Part shown: positions 32,611-43,444 of the stretch, piece by piece
How the letters are laid out: every line of letters starts with the position of its first letter
Position numbering within the stretch: the first letter of the stretch is position 1
Translations under genes and position numbers: made by a program
The notes under the pieces: model-generated
Database searches by the model: none
Seen by the model: only the letters and a program-made list of their open reading frames with translations
What the model was told of the DNA's origin: nothing
Assembly (NCBI RefSeq): GCF_040115645.1
Contig: NW_027096100.1
Coordinates: 50,049-114,048 of the forward strand
DNA from: Euwallacea fornicatus
Taxonomy: Eukaryota > Arthropoda > Insecta > Coleoptera > Curculionidae
Direction of reading: 5' to 3'
DNA length: 64,000 nt

Positions 32611-35600
32611 CTATATACAATTAAATATATCAATGTCTTTTAGAAAGTTAATGACGTTTCTTTGGTTTTCCATTATGTTGAGATTCTCCCGTAGATCCGG
32701 TTTTATTCTATGTAGGTTTCGGCACTGGCTATATTGGGGGCAAGTAATCAAGATGTGCTCGCATGACAGTGGAGTATTACAGGTTCTGCAGGTAGGGGGC
32801 GCCTCTCCTGCCATAAGGAAGCCGTGTGTTATTCTGGTGTGCCCTATTCGAAGCCTTCTGATGATTATGGTCTCTTTCCTATTTAGCGATGGGTTGTTGG
32901 GTGGTGACCTTGTATTTCCTGTCTGTGCCAGTTCTGGGTTCGATTGATTCCAGGTGTCCAGCCATTTGGTTCTGACTGCTTGCTTGAAGTGGCTTATTAG
33001 ATCTCCAGGGGATGATATTTCAGCTGTTGGAGATTTTCTGGCAATAGCATCTTTCGCAGCTAGGTCAGCTTGTTCATTTCCTTGGATACTTCTGTGGGAT
33101 GGGATCCAAATTATATGGACTTCATTGTGGTATGTGTTGAGGACTTGACATATGTCATGGATTTCTTGCACCAGACTGTTTGTAGAGAATGGGTTCTTAA
33201 TGGAGTGCAGAGCCAACAAGGAGTCTGTACAAATTCCTATTACTTGGCCTACTTCGTTTACAGTTTTTAAGGCCTGGAGGATTACATAAAGTTCACCGGT
33301 GTGGATGCTACAGTATTTAGGCAAGGTGGAAGACCACAATGTGTTATTTGATTTTATGGCCGCACAGCCTACTCCTTGTTCATTTTTCGAAGCGTCAGTG
33401 TAGATGATGATGTTGGGCTTGATTGTATGCATGCTTTGCATAAATGATTGATTGACGACAGAAGGTGATGCTTCTTTTTTGCCATGGTGTAAAAGGGATT
33501 GGTGGGTATACGGGATGATTTTTGTCCAGGGGGGAGTCATTGGGTGATAGCTAGTATTTGTTGGTTGGTATTCGACATCTTCCAATAGTCCACATAGAAT
33601 TTGGGGTACAGAGAGAGGGTGTTTGCCGGCGGGTTCCAATGGCGTTAGCATATTAAAGAGTTTGGAAGTCGGATTTTTCGGGTATGCCATGATTCGGGCA
33701 TAATATGCCAGCGTCAGTTGCTGCCTTCTGAGCGAGAGGGGTAATTCATGCGCTTCAATGCAGAGTGTGTGGGTTGGGCTGGATCGAAATGCGCCTAGGG
33801 AAAGTCTGAGAGCGGTGTTTTGAATTGGGTTTAGCGTTTTGAGTGTGGATTTTCTTGCGGATGAATATACTACGCTTCCATAGTCCAGTTTTGACCGGAT
33901 TAGCGCTCTGTAGATTTTAAGAAGTGTTGATTCGTCACTCCCCCATTGCTGATTTGCTAGGATTTTGAGGATTTTCATGCGTTTAAGACAGGCAGCTTTG
34001 ATGTTTTGAATGTGTCTGTTCCAAGACAGTTTGCTGTCAAATGTTAGGCCGAGAAAGCGATGTTCTCGGACCACTTCTAGTGGGGTGGAATTTAATGTAA
34101 TTTGGGGTGTGAACTTCTTGTGTTTTCGGCTAAAGAGGACAACTCTAGTTTTCTGCGATGAGAATTTAAGTCCTGTCATGACTGACCATTTTTGAAGGTT
34201 GTTTACAGTGTTTTGTATTAGTCTGCAGGTACTTGTTGTACTTCTTCCCGTACAGTATATGACCAGGTCATCTGCAAATAGCGAGTGTTTGACTGGGGTA
34301 GGAATGGAATTACAGATGTCATTGATGGCTAGGTTAAATAAAGTTGGACTTAGGACTGATCCTTGAGGGACTCCTTCATTTAAGGTGACGGCGGTCGATG
34401 TAGCACCGTTCAGCGAGACTTTGGCAGATCTATCCGTTAAGAAGTTTTTTATGAATGCTAGCATGTTACCGGTTATAGCATATTTCTCTAGTTTGTCGTA
34501 TATGGTCGATTTATGAACTGTGTCGAAAGCAGCTGTTATATCAAAAAAGAGAGCTACTACTTCTTGCTGAGACGTTAGTGCATTGGATATTTCTGTTTGG
34601 AGTAATATCAGGCTGTCTATGGTACTACGTTGAGATCTGAAGCCGAACTGGAATGGGTTTATAAGGTTGTTAGCCTCCAGGTGCCATCGCAGCCTTCCGT
34701 TAATCATCCTCTCCATCAGCTTGCACATTGTACATGTGAGAGAAATGGGACGAAATGAGTTTTCATCTGGCGGCGATTTGTCATTTTTCCTGAAAGGCAA
34801 GATTATGGTTTCTCTCCATATTGATGGGAATGTGTGACTTGTCCAGATCTTGTTGTATAGTTCTAGCAATTTAGTCAGTGCAGAATAAGAGATGTTCTTC
34901 AAGAAAATGAATGGAATGTCATCCGGACCAGCAGCCGAGTTCTTACATGTGGAAAGCGCGTGCTTTAGTTCTTCGAGAGAGAAGGGCACTTTCAGAGTGT
35001 CTGAGCTTATTGTTGTCTTTTGCTGCGGGGGTGTTGATACCACTGGGATTGGTGTGCTGTTGGATTTTTCCTGAAAGGTTTTTGCTAGTATGTTGACAAT
35101 TGTTTGGTTGTCGGTGATAGTGTGATTGTCATAGCTAATGCAGTTTATTTTCTGATTGGTCTGCTGTCCTCTTATTTGTTTGATTTTCTTCCATACTTGC
35201 TCAGGAGGAGTGTCTGCGGAGATAGTGTTCACGAAGTTGTTCCATGACAACTTTTTACTTTCGTTCAAGACTCTTTTGGATTTAGCTCTAAGCTTTTTGA
35301 AATTTATAAAGTCAACCATTTCCCTAGTACGTCTGTAGCGGTTTAGTGCCTTTTTACAGTCTTTGACTGCGGATTTACAAGCGTCATTCCACCATGGAAG
35401 TGTCTTTTTTGTCGGGTCTATTTTCTTCTTTCCTATACACTTGTTAGCTGCAAGTAGAATAGTGTCGGATATTTGTTTGGTGGCTTCGTTAATATCTTCA
35501 GGGAGGATTAGCTGATCACTTAGTACCCTTGTTTCCTTCTCAAAGATAGTCCAGTCTACCCCGGTTATTTTCCATCTAATAGGCATATAACTTTCAGAAT

Positions 35601-36264
35601 TAATATTATTGGAAATCGCTATAGGGAAGTGGTCACTGCCATAAAGGCTGTTCAGTGTCTGCCAGGTCAAGTGTATTGCATTACTTAAGTTAGTGAAACT
35701 TAAGTCGATTGTGGAGGTTGTTCCTGAGGATGTATTGAGGTGTGTAGGATGTCCGGTATTCAGAAGGTGGATATTAGAGACATCCAGTACATTCTCAATG
35801 ATCTTTCCTCTGCCGTACGTTTTCTCAGATCCCCACATTCTATTGTGAGCATTGAAGTCTCCAACAATTATGTAAGGTTTCGGAAGTTGTTTGATGATGC
35901 CTATGATATCAGACTCTTTGAGGGAGTAGTTGTGGGGAATATAGACATTGCATATTGTTGTTTTTGTTGGACACCACACGCTGACAGCGACCGCTTCTAG
36001 TTCGGTGTTTAGAGGTAGGAGTTCGGAATATTTTTCATTGAGGATAAATATTGACGTTCCTCCACTGGCTCGAGTGCAGTTTTTGCGTATTTGGTGATAT
36101 CCTTGGTATTGTTTTAGAAATTTTTTGTGAGATTCTTTAAAGTTAGTTTCCTGTAGGCAGAGTATATCTGGGAGATAATCGCTGATTAATTCTTGGATTC
36201 TAGTGAGGTGCGGATAGAATCCGTCGCAGTTCCATTGTATAAGCTTGAAGGCGTTTTTTAAATT
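32611..36264 (-). CDS. Non-LTR ORF2: endonuclease, reverse transcriptase, RNase H
   Basis: About 1,217 codons directly after the ORF1 TAA and in the same frame. Endonuclease motifs begin at codon 8 or so (LIQWNCDGF, CLQETNF, VGDFNAHN, GSDHFPI). RT motifs follow (RPISLTC, FGFRSQRST, VALFFDITAAFDTV, GVPQGSVLSPTLF, SLFADDLVIY). RNase H follows (IIYTDAS, TGELY, GICTDSL, QADLAAKDA), then a C-terminal CRTCNTPLSCEHILITC finger. The first 95 codons after the TAA contain no ATG, GTG or TTG, and the first ATG lies inside the endonuclease. Translation therefore probably depends on readthrough or reinitiation at the TAA. Nicks target DNA and copies element RNA in place. Confidence 0.92.
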   Translation of the reverse strand, partial: NLKNAFKLIQWNCDGFYPHLTRIQELISDYLPDILCLQETNFKESHKKFLKQYQGYHQIRKNCTRASGGTSIFILNEKYSELLPLNTELEAVAVSVWCPTKTTICNVYIPHNYSLKESDIIGIIKQLPKPYIIVGDFNAHNRMWGSEKTYGRGKIIENVLDVSNIHLLNTGHPTHLNTSSGTTSTIDLSFTNLSNAIHLTWQTLNSLYGSDHFPIAISNNINSESYMPIRWKITGVDWTIFEKETRVLSDQLILPEDINEATKQISDTILLAANKCIGKKKIDPTKKTLPWWNDACKSAVKDCKKALNRYRRTREMVDFINFKKLRAKSKRVLNESKKLSWNNFVNTISADTPPEQVWKKIKQIRGQQTNQKINCISYDNHTITDNQTIVNILAKTFQEKSNSTPIPVVSTPPQQKTTISSDTLKVPFSLEELKHALSTCKNSAAGPDDIPFIFLKNISYSALTKLLELYNKIWTSHTFPSIWRETIILPFRKNDKSPPDENSFRPISLTCTMCKLMERMINGRLRWHLEANNLINPFQFGFRSQRSTIDSLILLQTEISNALTSQQEVVALFFDITAAFDTVHKSTIYDKLEKYAITGNMLAFIKNFLTDRSAKVSLNGATSTAVTLNEGVPQGSVLSPTLFNLAINDICNSIPTPVKHSLFADDLVIYCTGRSTTSTCRLIQNTVNNLQKWSVMTGLKFSSQKTRVVLFSRKHKKFTPQITLNSTPLEVVREHRFLGLTFDSKLSWNRHIQNIKAACLKRMKILKILANQQWGSDESTLLKIYRALIRSKLDYGSVVYSSARKSTLKTLNPIQNTALRLSLGAFRSSPTHTLCIEAHELPLSLRRQQLTLAYYARIMAYPKNPTSKLFNMLTPLEPAGKHPLSVPQILCGLLEDVEYQPTNTSYHPMTPPWTKIIPYTHQSLLHHGKKEASPSVVNQSFMQSMHTIKPNIIIYTDASKNEQGVGCAAIKSNNTLWSSTLPKYCSIHTGELYVILQALKTVNEVGQVIGICTDSLLALHSIKNPFSTNSLVQEIHDICQVLNTYHNEVHIIWIPSHRSIQGNEQADLAAKDAIARKSPTAEISSPGDLISHFKQAVRTKWLDTWNQSNPELAQTGNTRSPPNNPSLNRKETIIIRRLRIGHTRITHGFLMAGEAPPTCRTCNTPLSCEHILITCPQYSQCRNLHRIKPDLRENLNIMENQRNVINFLKDIDIFNCI

Positions 36265-37566
36265 TTAATATGAGGTGATATTAGACTGTTGAGAACAGTC
36301 CGAAAAGGGTTCTTCTCCGTCTGAAGATTGGGATATGGTTTCGATTTCTACTTCTTCTGATAATAGGCGTGTTTTGATCTTTTTGTGCAGTCTTGTAAGT
36401 CTATTTTTGATGGATCGTTCTTGCAGATGAGGATACAGGTTGTAGATATTCTCCAGTAGTGCCTTTATGTCGCTTGTGTATTTTGTTGCCTCAATATAAG
36501 GGTCATTTCCTTCGAATGAGTTTTCTAGAAAAGCCAAGAAGTTATCTATTGGTAGTACAAAATTATCGGGTTCTTCCTGGTATCTTTCTTCAATTGTTTT
36601 TTTTGTGTTTTCTGATAGTGAGTCTGTCATTGGTGAGATTTTCCGTTTTTTCTTTTTGGCTGGTCCTACTTTCGCAGTTGGAGGCGGCATATCTGTTTCT
36701 GTTATAGATCCTGGTTGCTGCTCTATTGTTGAATTTGTGTCTGAGTGTTGCCGTTTTGGAAAGAGGGCAGGACTGTTATTAAGTGAGAGCTGTGGAACAT
36801 TAGGTTGAGTGATTGGCTGCATAATGATATTTTCTGAAAGTGATGTGGGAACTGGACAGTTCACCGCGATGTGTCCAGTTTGTTTGCAGATGAAGCATTC
36901 CATTTTGTCGGTTGATACAAAAATTCTGTATTCATTGCCATCATGTTTTAGAATTATGGATGTTTGCAATTCGAAGTCCTCCGAACTTGGTAGGATATAT
37001 ACTTGCCTACGGAAGCTTAGAATGTGGTTGTACTCATCCCCAGGTATTCCCGCCTTCAGGAAGGAAATTGGGGATGTCAAATTCAGCCCAATATTTTTCA
37101 AAGCGTCCTCCACCAGTTCGTGCGGGATGTTTGGACTGATGTTAGAAATTACTATTCTTTTTGTTGGGGAAATTAGTCTACGGATGTTCAGTTGTATTCC
37201 CTCAATGATGATTGTTTGGTGGGTGCTCAGAAGTTGATCCACCATAGTACTATTCTGTAGATAGATGCAGATTCTATTATTGGATATTCTTGAGGCAAAC
37301 GTGATATTTTTTGGACCAGTTAGTTCTCCTATTGCTTTTACGTAGTTAAATAATTTCAGAGTGGGTTCAGCATGCAGCACTATGGCTTGGTCTTTTTTTG
37401 GAAATACAGGTTTTGGAATAGTTTTCGTTATTGACGAATAGGACATATGGTTCTCACTATTTGGCAGTTTATTTTTACTTACAGTAGGAGTTTGTTTGGC
37501 TATTGGGGTTATCTTCATTGTTTGTGAGTCCTTGTAGACAAAGACGTCCCTATCTGAGTTAGACAT
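36265..37566 (-). CDS. Non-LTR ORF1 nucleic-acid-binding protein
   Basis: 433 codons from ATG at 37,566 to TAA at 36,265. The central part resembles a retroelement ORF1 fold (VDQLLSTHQTIIIEGIQLNI, RIVISNISPNIPHELV), followed by one CCHC knuckle CFICKQTGHIAVNC at about residues 224-237. Then come a proline/serine-rich stretch with a basic motif AKKKKRKISP and an acidic C-terminus. Expected to coat element RNA. A single knuckle fits I-type better than Jockey-type elements, which usually have three. Confidence 0.88.
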   Translation of the reverse strand: MSNSDRDVFVYKDSQTMKITPIAKQTPTVSKNKLPNSENHMSYSSITKTIPKPVFPKKDQAIVLHAEPTLKLFNYVKAIGELTGPKNITFASRISNNRICIYLQNSTMVDQLLSTHQTIIIEGIQLNIRRLISPTKRIVISNISPNIPHELVEDALKNIGLNLTSPISFLKAGIPGDEYNHILSFRRQVYILPSSEDFELQTSIILKHDGNEYRIFVSTDKMECFICKQTGHIAVNCPVPTSLSENIIMQPITQPNVPQLSLNNSPALFPKRQHSDTNSTIEQQPGSITETDMPPPTAKVGPAKKKKRKISPMTDSLSENTKKTIEERYQEEPDNFVLPIDNFLAFLENSFEGNDPYIEATKYTSDIKALLENIYNLYPHLQERSIKNRLTRLHKKIKTRLLSEEVEIETISQSSDGEEPFSDCSQQSNITSY

Positions 37567-37752
37567 CTTGCTATGTTTCTTGGTAAGCTATTAAGCTTTC
37601 CAGCATTTTTGCCTATAACGATGCAAAATCTGAGCAAATGCTAGGAGCACTCGTATTTCCTTATCTCCGGCAGCGTAGAGAAAAAGAAGAGAAAAAAACA
37701 CACCGGAATAGCACTATCAAAGATGTTTACACTTTGGCTGTTCTACACCGAC

Positions 37753-40700
37753 TTTCTTATTAATTGTTTCATTCAGTTCTTTGAAGATTTTAGATAATTC
37801 ATGTACGTAATCAGTTTGAATCTGGTTAAGGCTTTTTTCGAAGTTGAGCTGGTAGTCTAGATTTCCTTTTATAATTTGAAATGGGGTAAAATAATGAGAT
37901 GAATGTATATTATTGTTGTAGTTTAGAATGGCAAGATTCACAAGGTTTGGTATGAGTTTTGAACGGTGACTATCTTTGAGGGCGACGAGGCTTTCTTTTA
38001 GAGTAAAGTGAAACCTCTTGATGGGCGAGTTTGAGTTGGGATTATATGACGTCGTATAGTGTAATTCAATTTGGTACGTTTTGCATAATTCCTAGATTAG
38101 GTGATTTTTAAAGGTTCCCGCTTTGTCTGTTGTTGTTTTCGAAGGGGTGCCGTGGTGTGAAAAGAATTTTATTAAATTTAAACAGACTTTTACTGTTGTT
38201 TCGTTGACAGGATAAGCGACTGCAAATTTTGAGAAATTATAATGGTTAAGTATTTTTGATGCCTGACAGAGTATGTATCCATATACAGATGTTCAAAGGG
38301 TTTGTTTCCTGTGGGGGTTGGTTTGAATATTACTTTATGTGGATGACGGTCGTACTTCGACTTCTGACAGGTTTCACAGGAACTTATGAAATTTATGACG
38401 TCTCTTTAAAGGCTAGGCTAATAATAGAATTGCTTAATGTTTTTTATGTTTTCCGTAATTCCTCTATGTGGGGTTTTCGTGGTGTGATATCGCTCGATTA
38501 TTTCGCGTTGGTCGTCGGAATCGGAAACCTCTTCTAATAAGGTAATGAAATGACTAGATTATAAGCGTTATTCTTGAAGGTTTCTTGGAATACTCGAACT
38601 ACTAATGGTTCTAGTTCCTTTTTTGGGAAATAAAGACAATAAGTATCGGGTGGAAGTTGTTCGATCAGAATTTTTTGAATGTCCTCTGTTATTGGTGTTT
38701 CACTGATGAATATCGTTGTTCGTTTTTTTGTGTCAAGTAACATCTGTGTGATTTTATATGGTTTTTCCTTAGTGGCCCATTTAAAGACTAGTTGATTTTT
38801 GAAGCTGTTAACGCTTTTGTTGACATATGGGGCACCTATAATTGGATTCTCCTGGGATGTGTGTACCGTTTCCGTGTGTATAGTGTTTTCCTTTAAATTT
38901 GTTATGATTGATTTATCACCGTGGTTGGTGTCTTCTGCTGTAATGGTACTTGACCCAGTGGTTTTTATGTCTGGTTGAGTTAGGTTTTTTCTTGGAGGTT
39001 GAATCTGTACGTCCGATATAATTTTGATTTTTGGATGGGGGAGTTGGTGTTGTCTTTTTGGGATTTTCGAACAAGTTTTCCTGTGTTTCAAAGAAGTGCT
39101 TAATACGATCGTGCCATAGGTATTGGTCTTCATTGTTTTTTTTTCTTCAGCTGTGGCGGACACGTGTGTCAAAGGGGCCTTTACTTCGACGGGGTTTAAT
39201 TCTCTAGGTGGTCTAAAGAGTACATCGGTGTTGGAATTTTTTATTCCTTTTTTATACTGAACGGTATACTCAAATTTCTGTAGTTTTAATTTTCATCTTA
39301 ACAATTTTGAGTTGGGCTCCTTGATGGAGAATAACCATTGCAACGGTTTGTGGTCGGTAACTACTTTAAATTTTCGTCCGAATAAATAGGGTCGAAAATA
39401 TTTAGTAGTCCAAACAATGGCAAGAAGTTCCTTTTCTATCGTCGAATAGTTACATTCGGCTGTGTTTAGGGTTCTGCTTGCATAGGCGATGGGCATGTTT
39501 TGACCTACGGTCCCTTAGGATAGTATCGCGCCAATTGCGTAATCAGAAGCATCAGTCGTTAGTATGAAAGGTTTGGTAAAATCAGGGTATTGCAAGATTG
39601 GGTCATTTGTATGAAGTGTTTTACAGAGGTCGAATGCGTTCATGAATTGCTGGTCGCGTACGATTTTGGTGTTTTTCTTCAGGCACTAAGTTAAAGGCTT
39701 TGTGATTTTGGCGAAATTGTTAATAAATTTTCTGTAGTATCCTACTAGTTCGAGAAATGCCTTTATTTCCTTTGATGTTTTAGGGGTCCTGAAGTTTTTC
39801 ACGGCATCTATTTTCTTTGGGTTTTGGTTTGATGCCTTCTGGTGTGACGACGTGTCCTAGGAATTCTACATTTTTTTTGAGGAATTTTGACTTATCTCGC
39901 TGAATTTTCATGTTGCAAGAATCTAAACGGTCCAAAATTGCTTTTAGGGAGTTCAAATGTTCCTGGAGGCTTGTTGAATATACGGTGATGTCGTCTATAT
40001 AGACGAGGCATATCTTTTCTTGCAGTCCCCTCAACACATTATCCATGGCACGTTGGAATGTGGAGGGTGCGTTTTTGAGCCCGAACGGCATTCGAGTGTA
40101 CTCGAAATGACCGTGCTCTACGTTAAAAGCTGTTTTCTCAATACTCTTCAGATCCTTCTTGATCTGATGGAATCCGCTAGCTAAGTCCAAGGTGGTGAAA
40201 TACTGACAACGGCCTAACTTGTCTAGGATATCCGTGATATTGGGCAAGGGGTACCGGTCGTCTATCGTTTTGTCATTCAACTTGCGGTAATCAATAACGA
40301 TCCTCCATTTTCGCTGTCCTGATGCATCTAATTTCTTTGGGACTATCCTGACAGGGAAGCCCCAAGGGGGGCTTAATGGCTAGATAATTCCATTTGTTAG
40401 CATTTGCTCAATCTGCCTGTTGATCTGTTCCTTGCGGACGTAGGGATATCGGTAATTTTTCGTATGAACTGGGACTTCGTCAGAGGTTTTTATGATGTGT
40501 TTCACCTGGTTTGAGAAGGTCAGGGGTTCTCCTGGTTTTTATAAGACCTGTTCGTAGGCCTGGAGTAATTTAAAGAGTTGTGTTCGTTCCTCTGAATTTA
40601 GATGATCATGTATTAAGGGTTTTAGGTCTGTATGAACGGGGTTGAATTTTTTTTTCTCAGTGTTTGTTGAGTTATGAGGATAAAAGAAAACACACTAATT

Positions 40701-41620
40701 CTTAATGATTTTCTATTTTCTGATATGCGCGGTCCGATAGAGTTTAAGAGTGTCTTATTATATCAGGACGTAGAAAATGAATGAATAGAATAATTAAGCA
40801 TCGCTCTAAAAACACATACGTCGAACCTGTGTGTTTACATATCATCCCAAAAAGTCTAGACCAAACACATCTATCGAATAGTTTATGTGTCTGATGGAAG
40901 TCATACCTTCATTAATTTTGCCTTATGAAAGAAAGCATTATCCAACAGTGTTGTTGTTAAATTTTAGTATTTCAAAGTTATTAATCTCGATTGCTTCCAA
41001 AAGTGTATTTGCTCTATTACAATCGCTTTATCTGTGTGATTGCAACGTCTATCGTATAAGTTTGATCCTGAATTGTTACTAATATGGGTTTGATTTCGAT
41101 CTCCTTGTTCCAATAGTGATTTGTTAACCAGGTTGTGTCATCAGGTAGTTTAGTCTTAAGGTTTCTAGTCTAGGTTTCTTTGTACTATCCGTGGAGGAAT
41201 TTCTATTTTGTATTGTTCGAAGTCTTGTCTGTATTGGAAGGGTATTTGTATGTGCTTGTTTTTTTTAGTAATTGGTTCCTTAGAGCGATATTAAGGATGA
41301 GTTTGCATAAATCTTTGATGCCTAAAATTCTATCGAAGAACTCATGAAAGGGGTACAGAATGAAGTTAATGGGGGTAGATATTCCAAGATTTAAAAGTAG
41401 GGGAATGTTGGCTTTACTAGTTGCCTTTTTTGTTCCTGCACATGTTTGCAGTGTGCTGACATAAGGTACGATTGTTTCGGGAAATAATGATTCTGTTAAG
41501 GAAGGTCGAAGTAGAGATGCGTGGGATCCAGTGTCTATTAGTAGTTTAATTTGGTAACCGGGAATTTCAATATAGGGAAGTTGATTGGTTTGGAAACTAT
41601 TGATGTTTATCCATGGGTAT
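37753..41620 (-). pseudogene. pol: Gypsy pol of element B (protease, RT, RNase H, integrase), broken
   Basis: Protease near 41,330-41,600 (LLIDTGSH). RT from about 40,440: the core is open at 39,780-40,280 with LDLASGFHQI, MPFGLKNAPSTFQ and the catalytic VYIDD, preceded by an amber codon near 40,379. RNase H: SRTLNTAECNYSTIEKELL and VTDHKPLQWLF at 39,293-39,496, with a stop just upstream at about 39,517. A long polar linker (38,534-39,172) comes before integrase (37,753 to about 38,520). The usual integrase motif SPIERF reads SPIKRF here, replacing the catalytic glutamate. The gene is cut at 37,753 by the non-LTR insertion. Frame changes separate several parts. Confidence 0.88.
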
Positions 41621-41776
41621 TTGGATCTGAGGCTGTTTTAAAATTTTCGAGGTATTCAAGTAAATCAGGAGATTCTTCGGAAGGGTCATCGTCTTCTGGG
41701 GCAAACGCATTGTCATATTACAGTGAAAAATCAGAGGTTTCTGAAGAGGTAGTTTCTTGGCCGTTTTCTAGGTGAG

Positions 41777-42851
41777 TTAATTCTTGGAATGTATATTTTG
41801 GTTGTGATTGTTGCTAAAAGGGTTGTCGAAATTGGCGTTGATATAGATTCCCTTGGAATTTGTTTTGTACAAAGCTTTTGTGAGTTTGGGGTATTGCTGT
41901 ACTGACTCCGGACATTGGTTGGGGTTATTGTTTGTTAGGGTACGAATTTTAATGTGTGAATTGATTTCGTGAAGTGATTTTAGGATATTGACTTGATCGT
42001 GCTGTTGGTTTCTGAAGGTTTTGTTCATTGCTCCTATTTATCGGTCTTTGTAAGTTGCCAAAGAAGTTAGGTGAAGAATTTAGGGCTCGTTCTCGAATGA
42101 TTCTGGACATATGTGGTTTTAAAATTATTCTGTCTTGTTAATATTTTATAAAATATTAACAAGTCATCTCGAACTATGGTGTTTAAGTTCTGTGGGTTTT
42201 ACACGATTAGTAAGGTTCTTAGCTCGTCAGGGATATTAGCTAATAAATTTTGTGTGGCAGTCAACTCATTTTGTGAAATGAGTATCTTTTTTGCTTCGTT
42301 ATTTTGAATTTCGGAACAAATCTTGGTATTTATCTTGGTCACTAATGCCTTTAACCGTTGAATGTAATCCTGAATGGATGAATTCTTTCTTGTTAAAAAG
42401 ATTAGTTGCTTAGACATATGTAAATTCAAGTTACAGGATCACTGAATGTTTGCTGAAGTGCTTGCTTGATTTTTTCCTAAGTTTGGAGATCTGGTCTAAT
42501 TAGGAGAAAATTTTCAGCTGATTATATGATTTTTGATGTAATAGCAAGAATCACATATTCTTGTTGCGATGGATCGGTGTTAAAATATCGACTATTAAAT
42601 GTCGATATTTGTGTGATAAAGGACTCCAGCCTTGAAGGGGTCCCATCTAATATTTTTAAAAGACCTACGGTTGTTCTCAAAGCTTCGGCCATTTTTACTA
42701 TTAATAAATTGCTAATACTAGGTCGTGGGCTTGTTTCAGTATACAATTGGGCAATATAAGTTTCGGGGTTCAAGCTGTTACTTCCACTCGAATTGGTTCG
42801 TATCCTAGGATACGTTATGTCTCCCAATATCTGTTTTAAAAATTTTTCCAT
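41777..42851 (-). pseudogene. gag: Gypsy gag of element B, broken
   Basis: Three frames follow each other: 42,851-42,522 (starts MEKFLKQILGDITYP), 42,429-42,199 (LTRKNSSIQDYIQRLKALVT, LANIPDELRTLL, a capsid-like segment) and 42,028-41,777 (asparagine-rich). The second and third are separated by frame changes. Position between primer-binding site and protease, plus the capsid-like text, support Gag. No clear zinc knuckle seen. Confidence 0.72.
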
Positions 42852-43185
42852 TCAACTTAACTAAAAGAATTCTGATCATAAATTACTAACTTTCGGAATA
42901 GCACAACTTGTAAACTAACTTACGGTATAGTAATATGTCTTGTTCTATTTCAAGCGGTGCCTTGGCTAATAGGTAGACTGATTAGTTGGGGTGCCGCTTG
43001 TAGTGGATACTAGCTAGGCCACTATATCCAACTGACAGCTTCGTTGATGATTTTCAAAAGCGAATGCTGCTCAGGAGTCCTTGGTCCTTCTAGGCTGCTC
43101 CTTTCTAAACCGTTGAAACGGAGGGTGTCTCGGTGGTGGTGTTGAATTATATGCACTAACACACTTTTAAAATACACCCGAAAGG
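42852..43185 (-). other. Leader between primer-binding site and gag
   Basis: Untranslated leader of element B. Small open frames here are not supported as genes. Confidence 0.6.
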
Positions 43186-43203
43186 ATCCTACCAACTGCG
43201 CCA
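43186..43203 (-). promoter_or_regulatory. tRNA primer-binding site of element B
   Basis: On the minus strand TGGCGCAGTTGGTAGGAT directly follows (overlapping by one base) the 5' LTR end AAAATT. It resembles the primer site of the 17.6/297 group of insect errantiviruses (a tRNA-Ser type, from memory) and starts minus-strand DNA synthesis. Confidence 0.75.
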
Positions 43204-43440
43204 ATTTTATTAACTTTTCTATTTTAAGTTAAAAAAAAACTTTATTTATTTCGAAAATACAAGATCATAAGTTCATGCAGCACTTGAAAGCAGAGTCTAA
43301 AATGACTGATTATGCTAATCGGGATACTCCTTATATAATTAAAAAGTAGCTGACCTAAACTTAAAGCTAGAAGAATGGCTATTATATGTGTGGCTCGTGT
43401 TATTATTATTTTAACTCCACGTGTAAGTGGCCATATAAAT
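43203..43440 (-). repeat. 5' LTR of element B
   Basis: 238 bp, partner of 26,162-26,401. On the minus strand it starts ATTTATATGGCC and ends AAAATT, then the primer-binding site. Its start resembles that of the solo LTR (AGTTATATGACC), suggesting related families. Flanked outside by GAAT. Confidence 0.9.
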
Positions 43441-43444
43441 GAAT

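Larger units (their letters stand above)
32514..37752 (-). mobile_element. Full-length I-type non-LTR retrotransposon (APE, RT, RNase H)
   Basis: 5,239 bp flanked by the 13-bp duplication TTTCTTATTAATT (32,501-32,513 and 37,753-37,765). A poly(A) tail appears as a T run ending at 32,530. The minus strand carries ORF1 (36,265-37,566) and ORF2 (32,611-36,264), both free of other stops. ORF2 has endonuclease, RT, RNase H and a C-terminal CCHC motif. RNase H in an APE-type element favours the I/LOA-like clades over Jockey. The open frames and perfect target duplication mark a recent insertion. Confidence 0.92.
26162..43440 (-). mobile_element. Errantivirus-like element B (env-bearing Gypsy), with nested insertions
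   Basis: Two LTRs in direct orientation (26,162-26,401 and 43,203-43,440), flanked by the 4-bp duplication GAAT (26,158-26,161 and 43,441-43,444). Minus-strand order: 5' LTR, primer-binding site, gag, protease, RT, RNase H, linker, integrase, env, 3' LTR. Two insertions split it: a non-LTR element in the integrase end (32,514-37,752) and a fold-back mariner near the env/LTR boundary (26,403-30,651). Without them it is about 7.8 kb, normal for this group. The left arm carries the empty site near 8,636. All genes are interrupted, so it is dead. Confidence 0.92.
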
